Source: DASRWT01 sp963748485 | GTDB lineage: Bacteria > Methylomirabilota > Methylomirabilia > Rokubacteriales > CSP1-6 | DNA: 64,000 nt | Assembly (NCBI GenBank): GCA_963748485.1 | Contig: CAVVJF010000009.1 | Span: 1,364,001 to 1,428,000, forward strand | Reading direction: 5' to 3' | Part shown: positions 8,042 through 17,579 of the stretch, piece after piece | Numbering within the stretch: the stretch's first letter is position 1 | Layout of the letters: each line of letters opens with the position of its first letter | Program-made: the position numbers and the translations under genes | Notes under the pieces: model-generated | Databases searched by the model: none | Seen by the model: only the letters and a program-made list of their open reading frames with translations | Told to the model about the DNA's origin: nothing

Positions 8042-9487
8042 ATGCGGAAGATCGCCCTCATCCTGATGGTGGTGGGAGTGCTGGCCGGCTGCGCGGCCTC
8101 CGTCCAGGAACAGCGCGCCACCCTGGATCGGGCGGCGGCGTCGCTCGGCGCGGCGGACGTGAAGACGATCGAATACTCCGGCACGGGGACCTGGGGCCAG
8201 CTCGGACAGAGTGCGATCCCGGGGCAGGCCTGGCCGCGGTTCAACCTGCCGAGCTACACGCGCACGGTGAACTACGATAACGCATCGATCCGCGACATCT
8301 TTATCCGCACCCAGGCCGAGAATCCCCCGCGCGGTGGCGGCGGGCAGCCCATCCGCGGGGAGCTGCGTCAGGCCTTCTTCGCCAGCGGCGAGCACGCCTG
8401 GAACGTGGTGAACGACGCGCCCGTCCCAGCCGGCGTCACCCTCGCCGAGCGGCACCTGCAGCTCTGGACGACGCCGCACGGCTTTCTCAAGGCTGCGATC
8501 GCCCGCGGCGCGACGGTGTCGGGCCGTACCATCTCGCTCGCGGTCCCCGGCCGATACACCGCGCGCGGGTTCCTCAACGCAGACGGGCTGCTCGAGAAGG
8601 TGGAGGCGCGCGTCGCGAACCCGGTGGTCGGCGACATGCCGGTGGAGATCACCTACGCGGACTATCGCCAGTTCGGACCGGTCAAGTTCCCCGCCCGCAT
8701 CACCCAGCGGCACAGCGGCTTCCCCACCCTCGACCTCACGGTTTCCGACGTCAAGGTGAACGTACCGCTCGAAATCCCGGCGCCGGAGCCGGTGCGCCAG
8801 GCGGGCGCGATCTACCGGACGGTGAAGAGCGACAAGGTCGCCGAGGGCGTCTGGTACGTGACGGGCGGCACCCACCACAGCGTGGTGCTCGAGATGTCCG
8901 ACCACGTCATCGTGGTCGAGGGGCCGCTCAACGAGGAGCGGGCGCTCGCGGTGATCGCGGAGACTCGGCGCATCGTCCCGGCCAAGCCGATCCGCTACGT
9001 GATCGCGACCCACCATCACTTCGACCACTCGGGCGGGCTGCGCGCCTTCGCCGGCGAGGGCATCACCATCGTGGCCAGCCAGTCCGCCCGCGCCTATTTC
9101 GAGCGGGAGCTGAACGTGCGCGCCACGGTGGCGCCTGACCACCTCGCCAAGTCGGGCCGCCGTGCCACCGTCGAGGCCGTCACGGGAAAGCGGACCTTCT
9201 CGGACGGCACGCGCGTGGTCGAGGTGCTCCACATCACGGACACCATGCACTCCGACGATCTCATCATGGTGTACCTGCCGCGGGAGCGATTCCTCATCGA
9301 GGCTGATGCCTATACCCCGATGGCGGCCGGCTTCGTCCTGCCCGCGGGCGCGCCCGCCCACCCCGCCCAGGTCAACCTCGCGGACAACATCGCCCGGCTG
9401 AGCCTCGCCGTGGACCAGATCCTCCCCATCCACGGGCGGATGGTGCCGCTGGTGGAGCTGCACCGGGCCATCGGGCGCGCGCGATGA
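8042..9487 (+). CDS. MBL-fold metallo-hydrolase lipoprotein
   Basis: The start is the ATG at 8042, preceded by GGAGG, giving 481 residues. The signal peptide ends in a lipobox (LAGC). Residues 20-250 form a domain usual in front of periplasmic MBL proteins (WTTPHGFLKAAIARGA, ITYADYRQFGPVKFPARI). The MBL domain follows: VIATHHHFDHSGGLR carries the HxHxDH zinc motif, LIEADAY the bridging Asp, and LPIHGRMVP the last His. The region that normally supplies a fourth-strand His ligand reads IVASQSARAYFE and lacks a His. Hydrolase activity on an unknown exported substrate is inferred. Confidence 0.88.
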   Translation: MRKIALILMVVGVLAGCAASVQEQRATLDRAAASLGAADVKTIEYSGTGTWGQLGQSAIPGQAWPRFNLPSYTRTVNYDNASIRDIFIRTQAENPPRGGGGQPIRGELRQAFFASGEHAWNVVNDAPVPAGVTLAERHLQLWTTPHGFLKAAIARGATVSGRTISLAVPGRYTARGFLNADGLLEKVEARVANPVVGDMPVEITYADYRQFGPVKFPARITQRHSGFPTLDLTVSDVKVNVPLEIPAPEPVRQAGAIYRTVKSDKVAEGVWYVTGGTHHSVVLEMSDHVIVVEGPLNEERALAVIAETRRIVPAKPIRYVIATHHHFDHSGGLRAFAGEGITIVASQSARAYFERELNVRATVAPDHLAKSGRRATVEAVTGKRTFSDGTRVVEVLHITDTMHSDDLIMVYLPRERFLIEADAYTPMAAGFVLPAGAPAHPAQVNLADNIARLSLAVDQILPIHGRMVPLVELHRAIGRAR

Positions 9488-9491
9488 GGCG

Positions 9492-10406
9492 ATGAAGCTC
9501 TCCGTCGAGTTCCCCAGCGTGGCCTATCGCGAGGGCCCGGAGGCCGTGCAGCGCCTCGCCCGGGCCATCGAGCGGATCGGCTACGACCACATCGATATCT
9601 TCGACCACGTCGTCATGGGGCACCCCATCGAGGGTCGGCCGCCGGGGCCCTACAACCCGGCGATGCCGATTCTCGAGGCCCTCATGACGCTGGCGCATCT
9701 CGCCGCGGTCACCACGCGCGTCACCCTCGGCACCGAGGTGCTCGTGCTCCCGCAGCGGGAGCCGACGCTGGTGGCCAAGCAGGTCAGCACGCTCGACACC
9801 CTGTCGGGCGGCCGCGTGCGGCTGGGAGTGGGCGTGGGCTGGCAGGAATCCGAGTACGACGCCCTCGGCGAGCCCTTCGCCACCCGCGGCGCGCGCATGG
9901 ACGAAGCCATCGCGCTGCTGCGGGCTTACTGGGGCGAGGCGCGCGTGGACTTCAGGGGCGGGCACTATCACGCGACGGCGATGAGCATGGAGCCCAAGCC
10001 GCCGCAGGGCCGCGCCATCCCCATCTGGATCGGCGGGTATTCCGAGGCGGCGTTCCGGCGCGTGGGGCAGCTCGGCGATGGATGGCTCGCCAGCCGCGTC
10101 ACCGACGCCGCCGACGCGCGCCGCGCCATCGAGTCGATCCGGCGCCACGCGGAGGCGGCGGGCCGCGACCCCGCGCAGATCGGCCTGCAGAGCATGGTGG
10201 CGCCGCCGCCCCGCGATGCCGAGGGCAAGCGCTTCTACGCCGAGCCCGACCGGGTGGTCGCCCGCGCGGCCGACCTCAAGGCGATGGGCTTCGCGTGGGT
10301 CGCCCTCAACGCGACCGCCATCTTCCAGGCGGGCGCGCGGTCCGTGGACGCGATGGCCGACGCGCTCGGCGCCCTCCACGCCAAGATTCGCGCGGCGGTC
10401 GGTTGA
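9492..10406 (+). CDS. LLM class F420-dependent oxidoreductase
   Basis: This encodes 304 residues of the luciferase-like monooxygenase fold. YDHIDIFDHVV, TRVTLGTEVLVLPQREPTLVAKQVSTLD, GGRVRLGVGVGWQESEYDALG and PIWIGGYSEAAFRRVGQLGDGWL are the standard signature blocks of the TIGR03619-like F420 branch. It uses reduced F420 or FMN to act on an unknown substrate. It starts 4 bases after the MBL gene, and its stop overlaps the following glycosyltransferase start (TGATG), so the three genes are probably one transcript. Confidence 0.92.
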   Translation: MKLSVEFPSVAYREGPEAVQRLARAIERIGYDHIDIFDHVVMGHPIEGRPPGPYNPAMPILEALMTLAHLAAVTTRVTLGTEVLVLPQREPTLVAKQVSTLDTLSGGRVRLGVGVGWQESEYDALGEPFATRGARMDEAIALLRAYWGEARVDFRGGHYHATAMSMEPKPPQGRAIPIWIGGYSEAAFRRVGQLGDGWLASRVTDAADARRAIESIRRHAEAAGRDPAQIGLQSMVAPPPRDAEGKRFYAEPDRVVARAADLKAMGFAWVALNATAIFQAGARSVDAMADALGALHAKIRAAVG

Positions 10407-11401
10407 TGAGCGCTCCCGACGGCGGCGCCGTCGAGCGCTGCACCGTCATCCTGACCCCGCGCGATCTCTTCTCGGTCACCGAGCAGTGCCTGGAGCATCT
10501 GTTTCGGAACACGCCGGAGCCCTTCGACCTGATCCTCGCCCTCGGCGGCGCTCCCGCCGGGCTCCGGAGCCGGCTCGAGGCCCGCCTCGCCGGCAAGGCG
10601 CGCCTGATCTTCACGCCGCGCTTCATGAACACCGCCGAGCTGCGCAACCTGGCCCTGAAGGAAGTCGGCACGCGGCTCGCCGTCGGCCTGGACACCAACG
10701 TCTTCGTGCGGCCGGGCTGGCTGGGAGCGCTCATCCGGTGCCAGCGGGACACCGGGGTGAGCATGGTGTCGCCGCTGATCCTGGACCGCGACGACATGAT
10801 TCACACCGCGGGCAACGACCTCTTCATCACCCACGAGAACGGCGCCGCCTACGGCAGCATGGAGCTGCGGTTTCAGCATCAGAAGGTCTGCGAGACGACC
10901 AACCTCAGCCGTCGCGAGGTGGACTTCTGCGAGGTGCACTGCCAGCTCTTCGTCACCGACGACGCGGTGCGGTTCAAGGTCTACGACGAGCGCCTGCGCG
11001 AGGGCAGCGACATCGATTCCGGCCTGACCCTGTCGCGAGCCGGGCGCACCATGATGTTCGAGCCGACCGCCATCGTGTACCTGCACTACCCGCCCCTCAT
11101 CGAGGCGGTGGAGGACGTGGCGCTCCACCGGTGGAAGTGGGACATCCCCGCGGTGATGGAGAGCTACCGCTACATGCGCGACAAGTGGCAGATCGACGTC
11201 GGCGGCGCCCGGGGGCAATTCAAGCGCTATCTGATCGCCGTCAACACCCGCGTCGGCGCGCTCACCCAGCTCTACCCCTCGCGCGCGACCATCTTCCTCG
11301 ACCGCCTCTTCCGCCATCTCGGGACCCGCCTGCCTCGCGTCGCCACGCTCCGCCGCCGCTTCACCGCCTGGCGGGTGGGCTACTACCGGGAAGGCCCGTA
11401 G
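10406..11401 (+). CDS. glycosyltransferase family 2-like protein
   Basis: This encodes 331 residues. The ATG at 10406 shares one base with the upstream stop. A GT-A-like domain is visible: CTVILTPRDLFSVTEQCLEHLFRNT, NLALKEVGTRLAVGLDTNVFVRPGWL (a DxN in place of DxD), ISP-like VSMVSPLILDRDDMIHTAGNDLF, and REGSDIDSGLTLSRAGRTMMFEPTAIV. The C-terminal part is basic and helical. The overall shape fits GT2 enzymes that modify cell-surface glycans. The acceptor is unknown and no other polysaccharide genes are adjacent. Confidence 0.78.
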   Translation: MSAPDGGAVERCTVILTPRDLFSVTEQCLEHLFRNTPEPFDLILALGGAPAGLRSRLEARLAGKARLIFTPRFMNTAELRNLALKEVGTRLAVGLDTNVFVRPGWLGALIRCQRDTGVSMVSPLILDRDDMIHTAGNDLFITHENGAAYGSMELRFQHQKVCETTNLSRREVDFCEVHCQLFVTDDAVRFKVYDERLREGSDIDSGLTLSRAGRTMMFEPTAIVYLHYPPLIEAVEDVALHRWKWDIPAVMESYRYMRDKWQIDVGGARGQFKRYLIAVNTRVGALTQLYPSRATIFLDRLFRHLGTRLPRVATLRRRFTAWRVGYYREGP

Positions 11402-11477
11402 CCACCAGTCGCTGCACCGCCGTCCGACCTTGGTCCAATGGGCGTGACTCCTGCCGTGTGATACGAAAAGAGCCGAC

Positions 11478-12590
11478 ATGGTCATCGGCGTGCCGCGCGA
11501 GATCAAGCCGGGCGAGCAGCGGGTCGCCGCCACGCCGGCCGGCGTGCATGCGCTCGTGGAGGCCGGCCATCGCGTCCTCGTCGAGCACGAGGCAGGGGAG
11601 GGCAGCGGCTTTCGCGACGACGAATATGCCAAGGTCGGCGCGCAGCTCGCGCCGGTCGGCGATGTCTGGGCCACCGCCGACCTGATCCTCAAGGTCAAGG
11701 AGCCGATCGAGGAGGAATACCCGCGGTTCCGGCGTGGGCAGATCCTCTTCACCTATCTCCACCTGGCCGCCGTGCCGGCCCTGGCGGCGGCGCTGCGCCG
11801 GGCCGAGGTAATCGCCATCGCGTACGAGACGGTCCAGCGCCCGGACGGGAGCCTCCCCCTGCTCACGCCGATGAGCGAGGTGGCGGGCCGGCTGGCCGTC
11901 CTCGAAGGCGCGCACCACCTGGGCAAGGCGTACGGCGGGCGCGGCGTCTTGCTCGGGGGCGTCCCTGGCGTGCCGCCGGCCAATGTCGTGATCATCGGCG
12001 CGGGGACGGTGGGCGTCAACGCAGCGCGGATGGCCGCCGGCCTGGGCGCCGACGTGTCGCTGCTCGACATCAACCTCGACCGTCTGCGCGCCATCGACGA
12101 GATGTTCCAGGGGCGGGTCGTCACGCTGGCCTCGAATAGATTCAACATCGAGCAGGCGCTGCTGCGCGCCGACCTGCTCATCGGCGCCGTCCTCGTCACC
12201 GGCGTGCGGGCCCCCCGCCTCGTCACCCGCGCGATGGTGGAGCGGATGAAGGACGGCGCGGTGATCGTCGACGTGGCCGTCGACCAAGGCGGCTGCATCG
12301 AGACCATCCGCCCCACCACGGTGTTCGAGCCGACCTATCGCGTCGGCGGCGTGCTGCACTACGGGGTGGCGAACATGCCCGCGCTCGTCCCGCGCACCTC
12401 GACCTTCGCGCTGACGAACGCGACGCTGCCCTACGTCTTGCAGCTCGCCGCCAAGGGCCCCGTGGCGGTGGCCCGGGAGAGCTCGCCTCTCACGCACGGC
12501 ATCAACCTCTGGGGCGGCCGCGTCGTCCACCCCGCCATCGCCGAGTCCCTCGGCGCGCCCGTCACGCCGCTGGCCGACGTCGCGAAGTAG
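11478..12590 (+). CDS. ald: alanine dehydrogenase
   Basis: This encodes 370 residues, the typical length. It interconverts L-alanine and pyruvate plus ammonia with NAD. VIGVPREIKPGEQRVAATP is the N-terminal signature, with the substrate-binding Arg and Lys in LKVKEPIEEEY. FTYLHLAA and the NAD-binding motif VIIGAGTVGVNAARMAAGLGADV with the acidic residue of LDINLDRL follow. GGCIETIRPTTVFEPTY and VANMPALVPRTSTFALTNATLPY complete the family pattern. It sits alone between the glycosyltransferase and the MOSC gene. Confidence 0.96.
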   Translation: MVIGVPREIKPGEQRVAATPAGVHALVEAGHRVLVEHEAGEGSGFRDDEYAKVGAQLAPVGDVWATADLILKVKEPIEEEYPRFRRGQILFTYLHLAAVPALAAALRRAEVIAIAYETVQRPDGSLPLLTPMSEVAGRLAVLEGAHHLGKAYGGRGVLLGGVPGVPPANVVIIGAGTVGVNAARMAAGLGADVSLLDINLDRLRAIDEMFQGRVVTLASNRFNIEQALLRADLLIGAVLVTGVRAPRLVTRAMVERMKDGAVIVDVAVDQGGCIETIRPTTVFEPTYRVGGVLHYGVANMPALVPRTSTFALTNATLPYVLQLAAKGPVAVARESSPLTHGINLWGGRVVHPAIAESLGAPVTPLADVAK

Positions 12591-12653
12591 CTTCAGGCTG
12601 GCGGCGGCCCCATCTGAACCTTTCCGGCGTGCGCGAGCGTCCAACTAGACAGA

Positions 12654-13334
12654 ATGAAGGTTGTCGAGCTCTGGAGGTACCCGGTGAAGTCGATGGCCGG
12701 CGAGCGGCTGGACGGCGCTCGAATCGACGCGCTCGGCATCGAGGGAGACCGCGTGGTCCACGTCGAGGATGCCCGCGGTCGTGTCGTCACCGCGCGGACG
12801 CATCCCCAGCTCCTCGCGCACCGCGCCGTCCTCGCCGTCTCCGGGGAACCGCTGGTGGATGGCGCGCCGTGGACACAGCCTCAAGCGCGTCAGAGCGTCG
12901 TGGGCATCGTCGGCCAGGGGGCGCGACTCGTCCGCGACGAGACGGCCGACCGGTTCGATGTGCTCCCCCTGCTCGTCGCCACCGATGGCGCAATCACTCA
13001 GTTCGGATACGATGGCCGCCGACTCAGGCCCAACATCGTCGTCGGCGATGTCGAAGGCCTCGCCGAGCGCTCGTGGCCCGGCCGCTGCCTGCGCGTGCGC
13101 GAGGTCCTGATCGGCGTACAGGACCTTCGGGGCCGGTGCGTCATGACGACGTTCGACCCGGACACCCTGGCGCAAGACCCCAAGGTGCTGAGACGAATCG
13201 TCAAAGAATTCGGCGGCGAGCTCGCGCTGAACTGCCACGTGATTCGAGGGGGCGAGATCCGCGTCGGCGACACGGTCGAGCTGGTCTCATGCCGGCAAGA
13301 AGATGCGAACGGAGCAGGCGGACCGCGGGACTGA
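12654..13334 (+). CDS. MOSC domain-containing protein
   Basis: This encodes 226 residues. N-terminal beta-barrel: MKVVELWRYPVKSMAGERLDGARIDALGIEGDR. The MOSC core includes RRLRPNIVVGDVEGLAERSWPGRCLRVREVLI, GRCVMTTFDPDT with the conserved Cys expected to bind molybdenum cofactor sulfur, and a C-terminal GGEIRVGDTVELV. Such stand-alone proteins resemble YcbX or mARC molybdenum reductases. It probably binds sulfurated Moco and reduces N-hydroxylated compounds. No electron-transfer partner is adjacent. Confidence 0.9.
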   Translation: MKVVELWRYPVKSMAGERLDGARIDALGIEGDRVVHVEDARGRVVTARTHPQLLAHRAVLAVSGEPLVDGAPWTQPQARQSVVGIVGQGARLVRDETADRFDVLPLLVATDGAITQFGYDGRRLRPNIVVGDVEGLAERSWPGRCLRVREVLIGVQDLRGRCVMTTFDPDTLAQDPKVLRRIVKEFGGELALNCHVIRGGEIRVGDTVELVSCRQEDANGAGGPRD

Positions 13335-13349
13335 GCTCCTGGGCGGCGC

Positions 13350-14864
13350 CTACCGTCGTGGCGGCGGCGTCCGACCGAGTGCGTTTTCGATCGCCAGCCC
13401 GATGGCGAGGAGCCGCTCGTCGCTGCCGCGGGGGCCGTCGAGCGAAAGGCCCACCGGCAGGCCGGTGCTCGGACCAAGCCCCGCCGGCACCGTCAGCCCA
13501 GGGATGCCGGCGTTGCTGCCGGGATCCGTGTTGCGAATGAAGAGCAGGAATGTTGGTAGGCTGCTCGCCTCGGGGCCCTGGCGCACCGCCACGTGGGGCG
13601 TGGTCGGCGCCAGCAGCGCGTCGATGCCGTAGCGCTGGAAGGTGTCGGCAAAGTGCCGGCCGAGCGCCGGCCGCGCCTGCTCCATGGCGGCCCGGTATGC
13701 GGGGGCGGCGTCCACCACGCCGTTGGGCGCCGGCAGCTTGCGGGGGACGACGAGGCCATCGTACGTACCCTTCACGTCCTTGCTGGCGATCGCCTGGGCG
13801 ACCTGCTCCACGGTCTTGCCCGTCTGGTACTTCGCGAGGTAGGCCTTGAGATCGTCGTAGGCTTCGTAGAGCGCGACCGGGAAGCTGGCCGCGTCGTTCA
13901 GCTTCTGCAGCTCCGGCATCTCCACCTCGACGATCGAGACGCCGGCGGCGCGCAGCCTGGCAATCGCCGTCTCGATGACCGACAAGGTATCGGTATCGAG
14001 GTCCTTGAAGAAGTACGCGCGATAGACGCCGAGCTTGACGCCGCCGAGGGAGGCCGGGCTCGCCGCGCGGCCGCCCACGATCACCGAGTCGAGCAGCGCA
14101 ACGTCGGCCACCGTCTGCGCCATCGGCCCCACGGTGTCGCGAGAGTGCGCGATCGGCGTGACGCCGGCCTGGTCATAGCGCAGATGCGTGGGGCGCAGCC
14201 CGGCGCCGCCGGTCAGCGCGGCGGGGATGCGGACGGAGCCGCCGGTGTCGCTGCCGAGCCCGCCGGGCGCCAGTCGTCCGCCGACGGCGGCGCCGGTGCC
14301 GCTGGAGCTGCCCCCGGCGATGCGCGTGCGATCGTACGGGTTACGCGTGCCGATGGGCTGGACGGTGAAGAAGCCTTCGTTGTAGCCGGAGATGCCGAAG
14401 GCCAGCTCGTGCATGTTGGTCTTGCCGAGGATGACGGCGCCCGCGTCGACGAGCCGCTGCACGGTCGGCGCGTGCTCCCGGGGAACGAACTCCCGCAGCG
14501 CCGGGGTGGCGGCGGTGTTCGGCAGGCCGGCCACGTGGGTGTTGTCCTTCACCACGAGCGGCACGCCGTGGAGCGGCCCCCGGCTCTTGCCCGCCGCCAG
14601 GTCGGCGTCGGCCCGCTGGGCGGCGGCCAGCGCGCCGGCGCGATCGAGCGTGATGAACGCGTTCAGATCCGCGTTCGCCTCGGCCCGCGCGAGGTACGCC
14701 CGTGTCAGCTCCGTGCTGGTCACCGACCTCTCGCGGATCAGCGTGGCGGCCTCGACGACGCTCAGCAGGGTGAGATCGGCCGGGCGCGCGACCATGCTGG
14801 TGCCGGCGCAGCCGGCGAGCGCGATGACGAGCGGCAGGAGGGCAGCGGCTGACCGGAGGCGCAT
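13350..14864 (-). CDS. amidase (amidase signature family), lipoprotein
   Basis: This encodes 504 residues. The N-terminus LLPLVIALAGC is a lipobox, so the enzyme is predicted to be membrane-anchored outside the cytoplasm. The Ser-cisSer-Lys triad is visible: Lys in GVPLVVKDN, and the Ser residues in RIAGGSSSGTGAAVG and GSDTGGSVRIPAAL. The length and the C-terminal PGLTVPAGLGPSTGLPVGLSLDG agree with the family. It hydrolyses an amide or aryl-amide of unknown identity. It is divergent from the asparagine-synthase-like gene, with a gap of 111 bases. Confidence 0.94.
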   Translation of the reverse strand: MRLRSAAALLPLVIALAGCAGTSMVARPADLTLLSVVEAATLIRERSVTSTELTRAYLARAEANADLNAFITLDRAGALAAAQRADADLAAGKSRGPLHGVPLVVKDNTHVAGLPNTAATPALREFVPREHAPTVQRLVDAGAVILGKTNMHELAFGISGYNEGFFTVQPIGTRNPYDRTRIAGGSSSGTGAAVGGRLAPGGLGSDTGGSVRIPAALTGGAGLRPTHLRYDQAGVTPIAHSRDTVGPMAQTVADVALLDSVIVGGRAASPASLGGVKLGVYRAYFFKDLDTDTLSVIETAIARLRAAGVSIVEVEMPELQKLNDAASFPVALYEAYDDLKAYLAKYQTGKTVEQVAQAIASKDVKGTYDGLVVPRKLPAPNGVVDAAPAYRAAMEQARPALGRHFADTFQRYGIDALLAPTTPHVAVRQGPEASSLPTFLLFIRNTDPGSNAGIPGLTVPAGLGPSTGLPVGLSLDGPRGSDERLLAIGLAIENALGRTPPPRR

Positions 14865-14975
14865 GCGGAGTCTCCTTGAGGATCAGTCTACTCGAACGCG
14901 AAGATCCGCTTCCAGTCGTTCTTCCGCCTTGCCCGGCCCGACCATCCATACGAGAGTGAGGGGAAAGGAGCATCG

Positions 14976-16541
14976 ATGCGCCGGCTCGGTTGCGATGACG
15001 CGACCGCTCCCTCCCAGAGCCGCCTGACCGTCTGCCGGGCGTCGGGGGGCTTTGCTGTAGTGGGGAACACGGGGTTTTCATGGGGCCGCAAGGTCGCGTC
15101 CGCGCCGGCTCGCCCCCCGGACGGCGCCTATCTTTCATGGACCTGGGACGGGTCCACCCTGGAGTTGGAGAGCCACCCTTACGGATTCGTCCCCGTCTAC
15201 TACTGGCTGCATGGGGAAGGCATCTCCGTCTCGACGTCCGTCCTCGCGCTGCTGGAGCAGGGCGCGCCCCCCGATCTGGACCACCAGGCCTTGTCCGTCT
15301 TCTTGCGTCTGGGGTTCTATCTTGGAGAGGACACGCCGTTCAAGGCGATCCGGGCCCTGCCGGCCTCGGGGCGCTTGCGATGGAGCCACGGTGAATTCAG
15401 CTTCCCCGGCTCGCCCCCCAGTCCGCCGCGAACGACGACGATCGGCCGCCGGGATGCGCTCGCCGAATACGCACGGCTCTTCAGGCAGGCGGTGGCGCGT
15501 CGAGCGCCCCGCGGACCTTTCGCGGTCCCGCTGAGCGGGGGACGTGACTCGCGGCACATCGTGCTCGAGCTCCTGTCCCAGGGACACCGACCGGATTTCT
15601 GTGTCACCGCGAGCAATCTCCCACCTCGCAACGCGGAGGACGTGCGCGTCGCCACCCGCCTTGCCCGTACGCTCGACCTCCGGCACATCGTCGCGGCGCA
15701 GTCGTGGTGGCGCCTTCACGCCGAGCTGTCCAAGAACGAACAGACGAGCTTCTGCTCGGACGAGCACACCTGGGCCCTACCGATCGCGGACGTGCTGGCT
15801 GCCAAGGTGGGCGAGGCGTACGACGGGATCGGCGGGGACGTCCTCTCCGCCGGCTTGTTCCTCGACGAGTCGACGCTCCGGGTGTATCAGGACGGACGCT
15901 ACCAGGACGTAGCGCGCAGGCTCCTCAAGCACTGGAGCATTCCCGAGTCGACGCTACGCTCCATCGCGGGGCCAGCGTTGCGGGGACAGCTCTCCCGCGA
16001 GTCAGCCGAGCAGCGCGTGATCACGGAGCTGGAGAAGTTCGGCGGGCGGCACAATCCGTTGACGGCGTTCTATTTCTTCAATCGGACCCGGCGTGAGATC
16101 AGCCTCTACACCTTCTCCATGCTCATGGACCGCCTGAACGTCCTCTGTCCCTACCTGGACCGTGACGTCGTGGATTTCCTGATGAGCCTTCCCGCGGAGC
16201 TCTTCTTGGATCACACGTTCCACACCGACACGATCGCGGCACACTACCCCAGCTACGAGCACATCGGCTACGCGGAATCGGGCACGTCGTCGTCTCCCCA
16301 CCGGAACTACTGGCGGCGATTCTCCCTCGAGCTTCTGTGGTATTTCATCCGTGAGCGAGACAGCGCGATGGTGGACATTGGCTGGCTCGTGCCGAGACTG
16401 CTCGCGAATACCGTCCTGGGATGGCAGTTCACCGGACCGCCTCCTGCCATGTATCTGGCGCAGCTCGGTCGTGTGTGTGGCCGCCAAGGAGGATCGCGGG
16501 CCCATCATGCTCGCATTCGCTCCGTCATGCGACCCACGTGA
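14976..16541 (+). CDS. asparagine synthase-related protein
   Basis: This encodes 521 residues. An AAAGGAG Shine-Dalgarno 5 bases upstream supports the start. The first 170 residues resemble a degenerate glutaminase-like (Ntn) domain (GAYLSWTWDGSTLELESHPYG, SVLALLEQGAPPDLDHQALS) but have no N-terminal catalytic Cys. The ATP-PPi synthetase domain starts with FAVPLSGGRDSRHIVLELL (PP-loop SGGRDS) and continues with YDGIGGDVLSAG and the C-terminal NVLCPYLDRDVVDFLMSLPAELF. Such proteins amidate or cyclise peptides or modify glycans rather than make free asparagine. The product is unknown. Its 3' end overlaps the convergent methyltransferase by 37 bases. Confidence 0.85.
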   Translation: MRRLGCDDATAPSQSRLTVCRASGGFAVVGNTGFSWGRKVASAPARPPDGAYLSWTWDGSTLELESHPYGFVPVYYWLHGEGISVSTSVLALLEQGAPPDLDHQALSVFLRLGFYLGEDTPFKAIRALPASGRLRWSHGEFSFPGSPPSPPRTTTIGRRDALAEYARLFRQAVARRAPRGPFAVPLSGGRDSRHIVLELLSQGHRPDFCVTASNLPPRNAEDVRVATRLARTLDLRHIVAAQSWWRLHAELSKNEQTSFCSDEHTWALPIADVLAAKVGEAYDGIGGDVLSAGLFLDESTLRVYQDGRYQDVARRLLKHWSIPESTLRSIAGPALRGQLSRESAEQRVITELEKFGGRHNPLTAFYFFNRTRREISLYTFSMLMDRLNVLCPYLDRDVVDFLMSLPAELFLDHTFHTDTIAAHYPSYEHIGYAESGTSSSPHRNYWRRFSLELLWYFIRERDSAMVDIGWLVPRLLANTVLGWQFTGPPPAMYLAQLGRVCGRQGGSRAHHARIRSVMRPT

Positions 16542-17224
16542 TACGCGGCCAGCGAGTTGAGTCGTTCCAGCCGCCTCCGAGCGACGAAGGCTCGGCCGAG
16601 GCCTCCGGCGCCGGGGGTCAACGCCGCAACGTAGAGCCGGTACGATCGTTGGACGGGATTTCGGTATCCCAAGGCGTACGGAAACTCGGTCACGAGTCTG
16701 ACACCCAGTCGACGGAACAGCTCGGGGTAGTCCCAGTAGTAGTTGAACCGGGTGAACTCCTCGCCGGCCCGTCCTACCCACCCCGCAAACGGCTCCAGCA
16801 GCACGAGGTACGTCCTGGTGAGCCGCACCAGCTCAGCGATGATGGCCTCCACGCGACCAACGTCCGCCACGTGGTCGAGTACTGACACCGTGAAGGAGCA
16901 GTCGAAGCGCGCACTGGGGAGCTCGCGCAGTACCGATTCGTCCCCGACTCGGAGGTCGAGTCCGTAACGCGCCTTCCCGTCCTCGACCGCCGATCGATTG
17001 ATGTCGAGGCCGACGAGCTCGAGCGGAGGAGACAGACGCCGGCGCAGGGTCTCCAGGTTGCGCCCGACACTGCAGCCGAACTCGAGCACGGATTCGACCG
17101 GCCCGTGACGGCGAAGCGCCTCGAGGGCATCGGCGATCAGCGTCCGCTGCGGCCCGTCGCGGTGATAGGCGTCGAAGGGAACGGACGCCCAGTACTTCTT
17201 CGCCTCATCTGGCTCATGGTCCAT
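16505..17224 (-). CDS. class I SAM-dependent methyltransferase
   Basis: This encodes 239 residues from the ATG at 17224, which has GGAGAGGGG upstream; longer in-frame starts lack such a site. The SAM-binding motif I is SVLEFGCSVGRNLETL. Motif II follows as LELVGLDINRSAV, motif III as DLRVGDESVLREL, and motif IV as FDCSFTVSVLDHVADV. The C-terminal half (FTRFNYYWDYPELFRRLGVR) is specific and unassigned. It runs convergent to the asparagine-synthase-like gene and the two may act in one small pathway, an inference from position only. Confidence 0.86.
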   Translation of the reverse strand: MDHEPDEAKKYWASVPFDAYHRDGPQRTLIADALEALRRHGPVESVLEFGCSVGRNLETLRRRLSPPLELVGLDINRSAVEDGKARYGLDLRVGDESVLRELPSARFDCSFTVSVLDHVADVGRVEAIIAELVRLTRTYLVLLEPFAGWVGRAGEEFTRFNYYWDYPELFRRLGVRLVTEFPYALGYRNPVQRSYRLYVAALTPGAGGLGRAFVARRRLERLNSLAAYHVGRMTERMRA

Positions 17225-17579
17225 TGTCTCGACCCCTCTCCGCATGGTGGCGAGCAATCGAGACTGTACACGTGACCTCGGGGAGACGCTACGACCCTCC
17301 GCAAAGTGCGCGACTCGAAATGGAGGCCGACGTGGCTCAGCCCACGGAGCTGGAATCCTCGGTGCTAGCAAAATCGCTTCGTGCGAGGCCCCTGGCCGCG
17401 TGCCGCTCGCACGGGAATCCGGCGAAAGCGTGAGCAGCCCCCCGGCCGCGGGTCCGATCCAAGGCCCGAGACGCAGTTCTGGACTGTCGGTCGGCGCATC
17501 TCTGCTAGACTCCCCCGCAGCCTGGGAGGCAACAGCAGATGAGCACGCCCGCGTACCTCAAGCCCCGTATTCCTCTCCC
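17225..17579 (+). other. intergenic region upstream of the tandem binding-protein array
   Basis: 355 bases between divergent genes. No convincing short gene is seen. A TAGACT hexamer at 17506-17511 could be a -10 box for the array, but its -35 region is poor. Confidence 0.35.
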
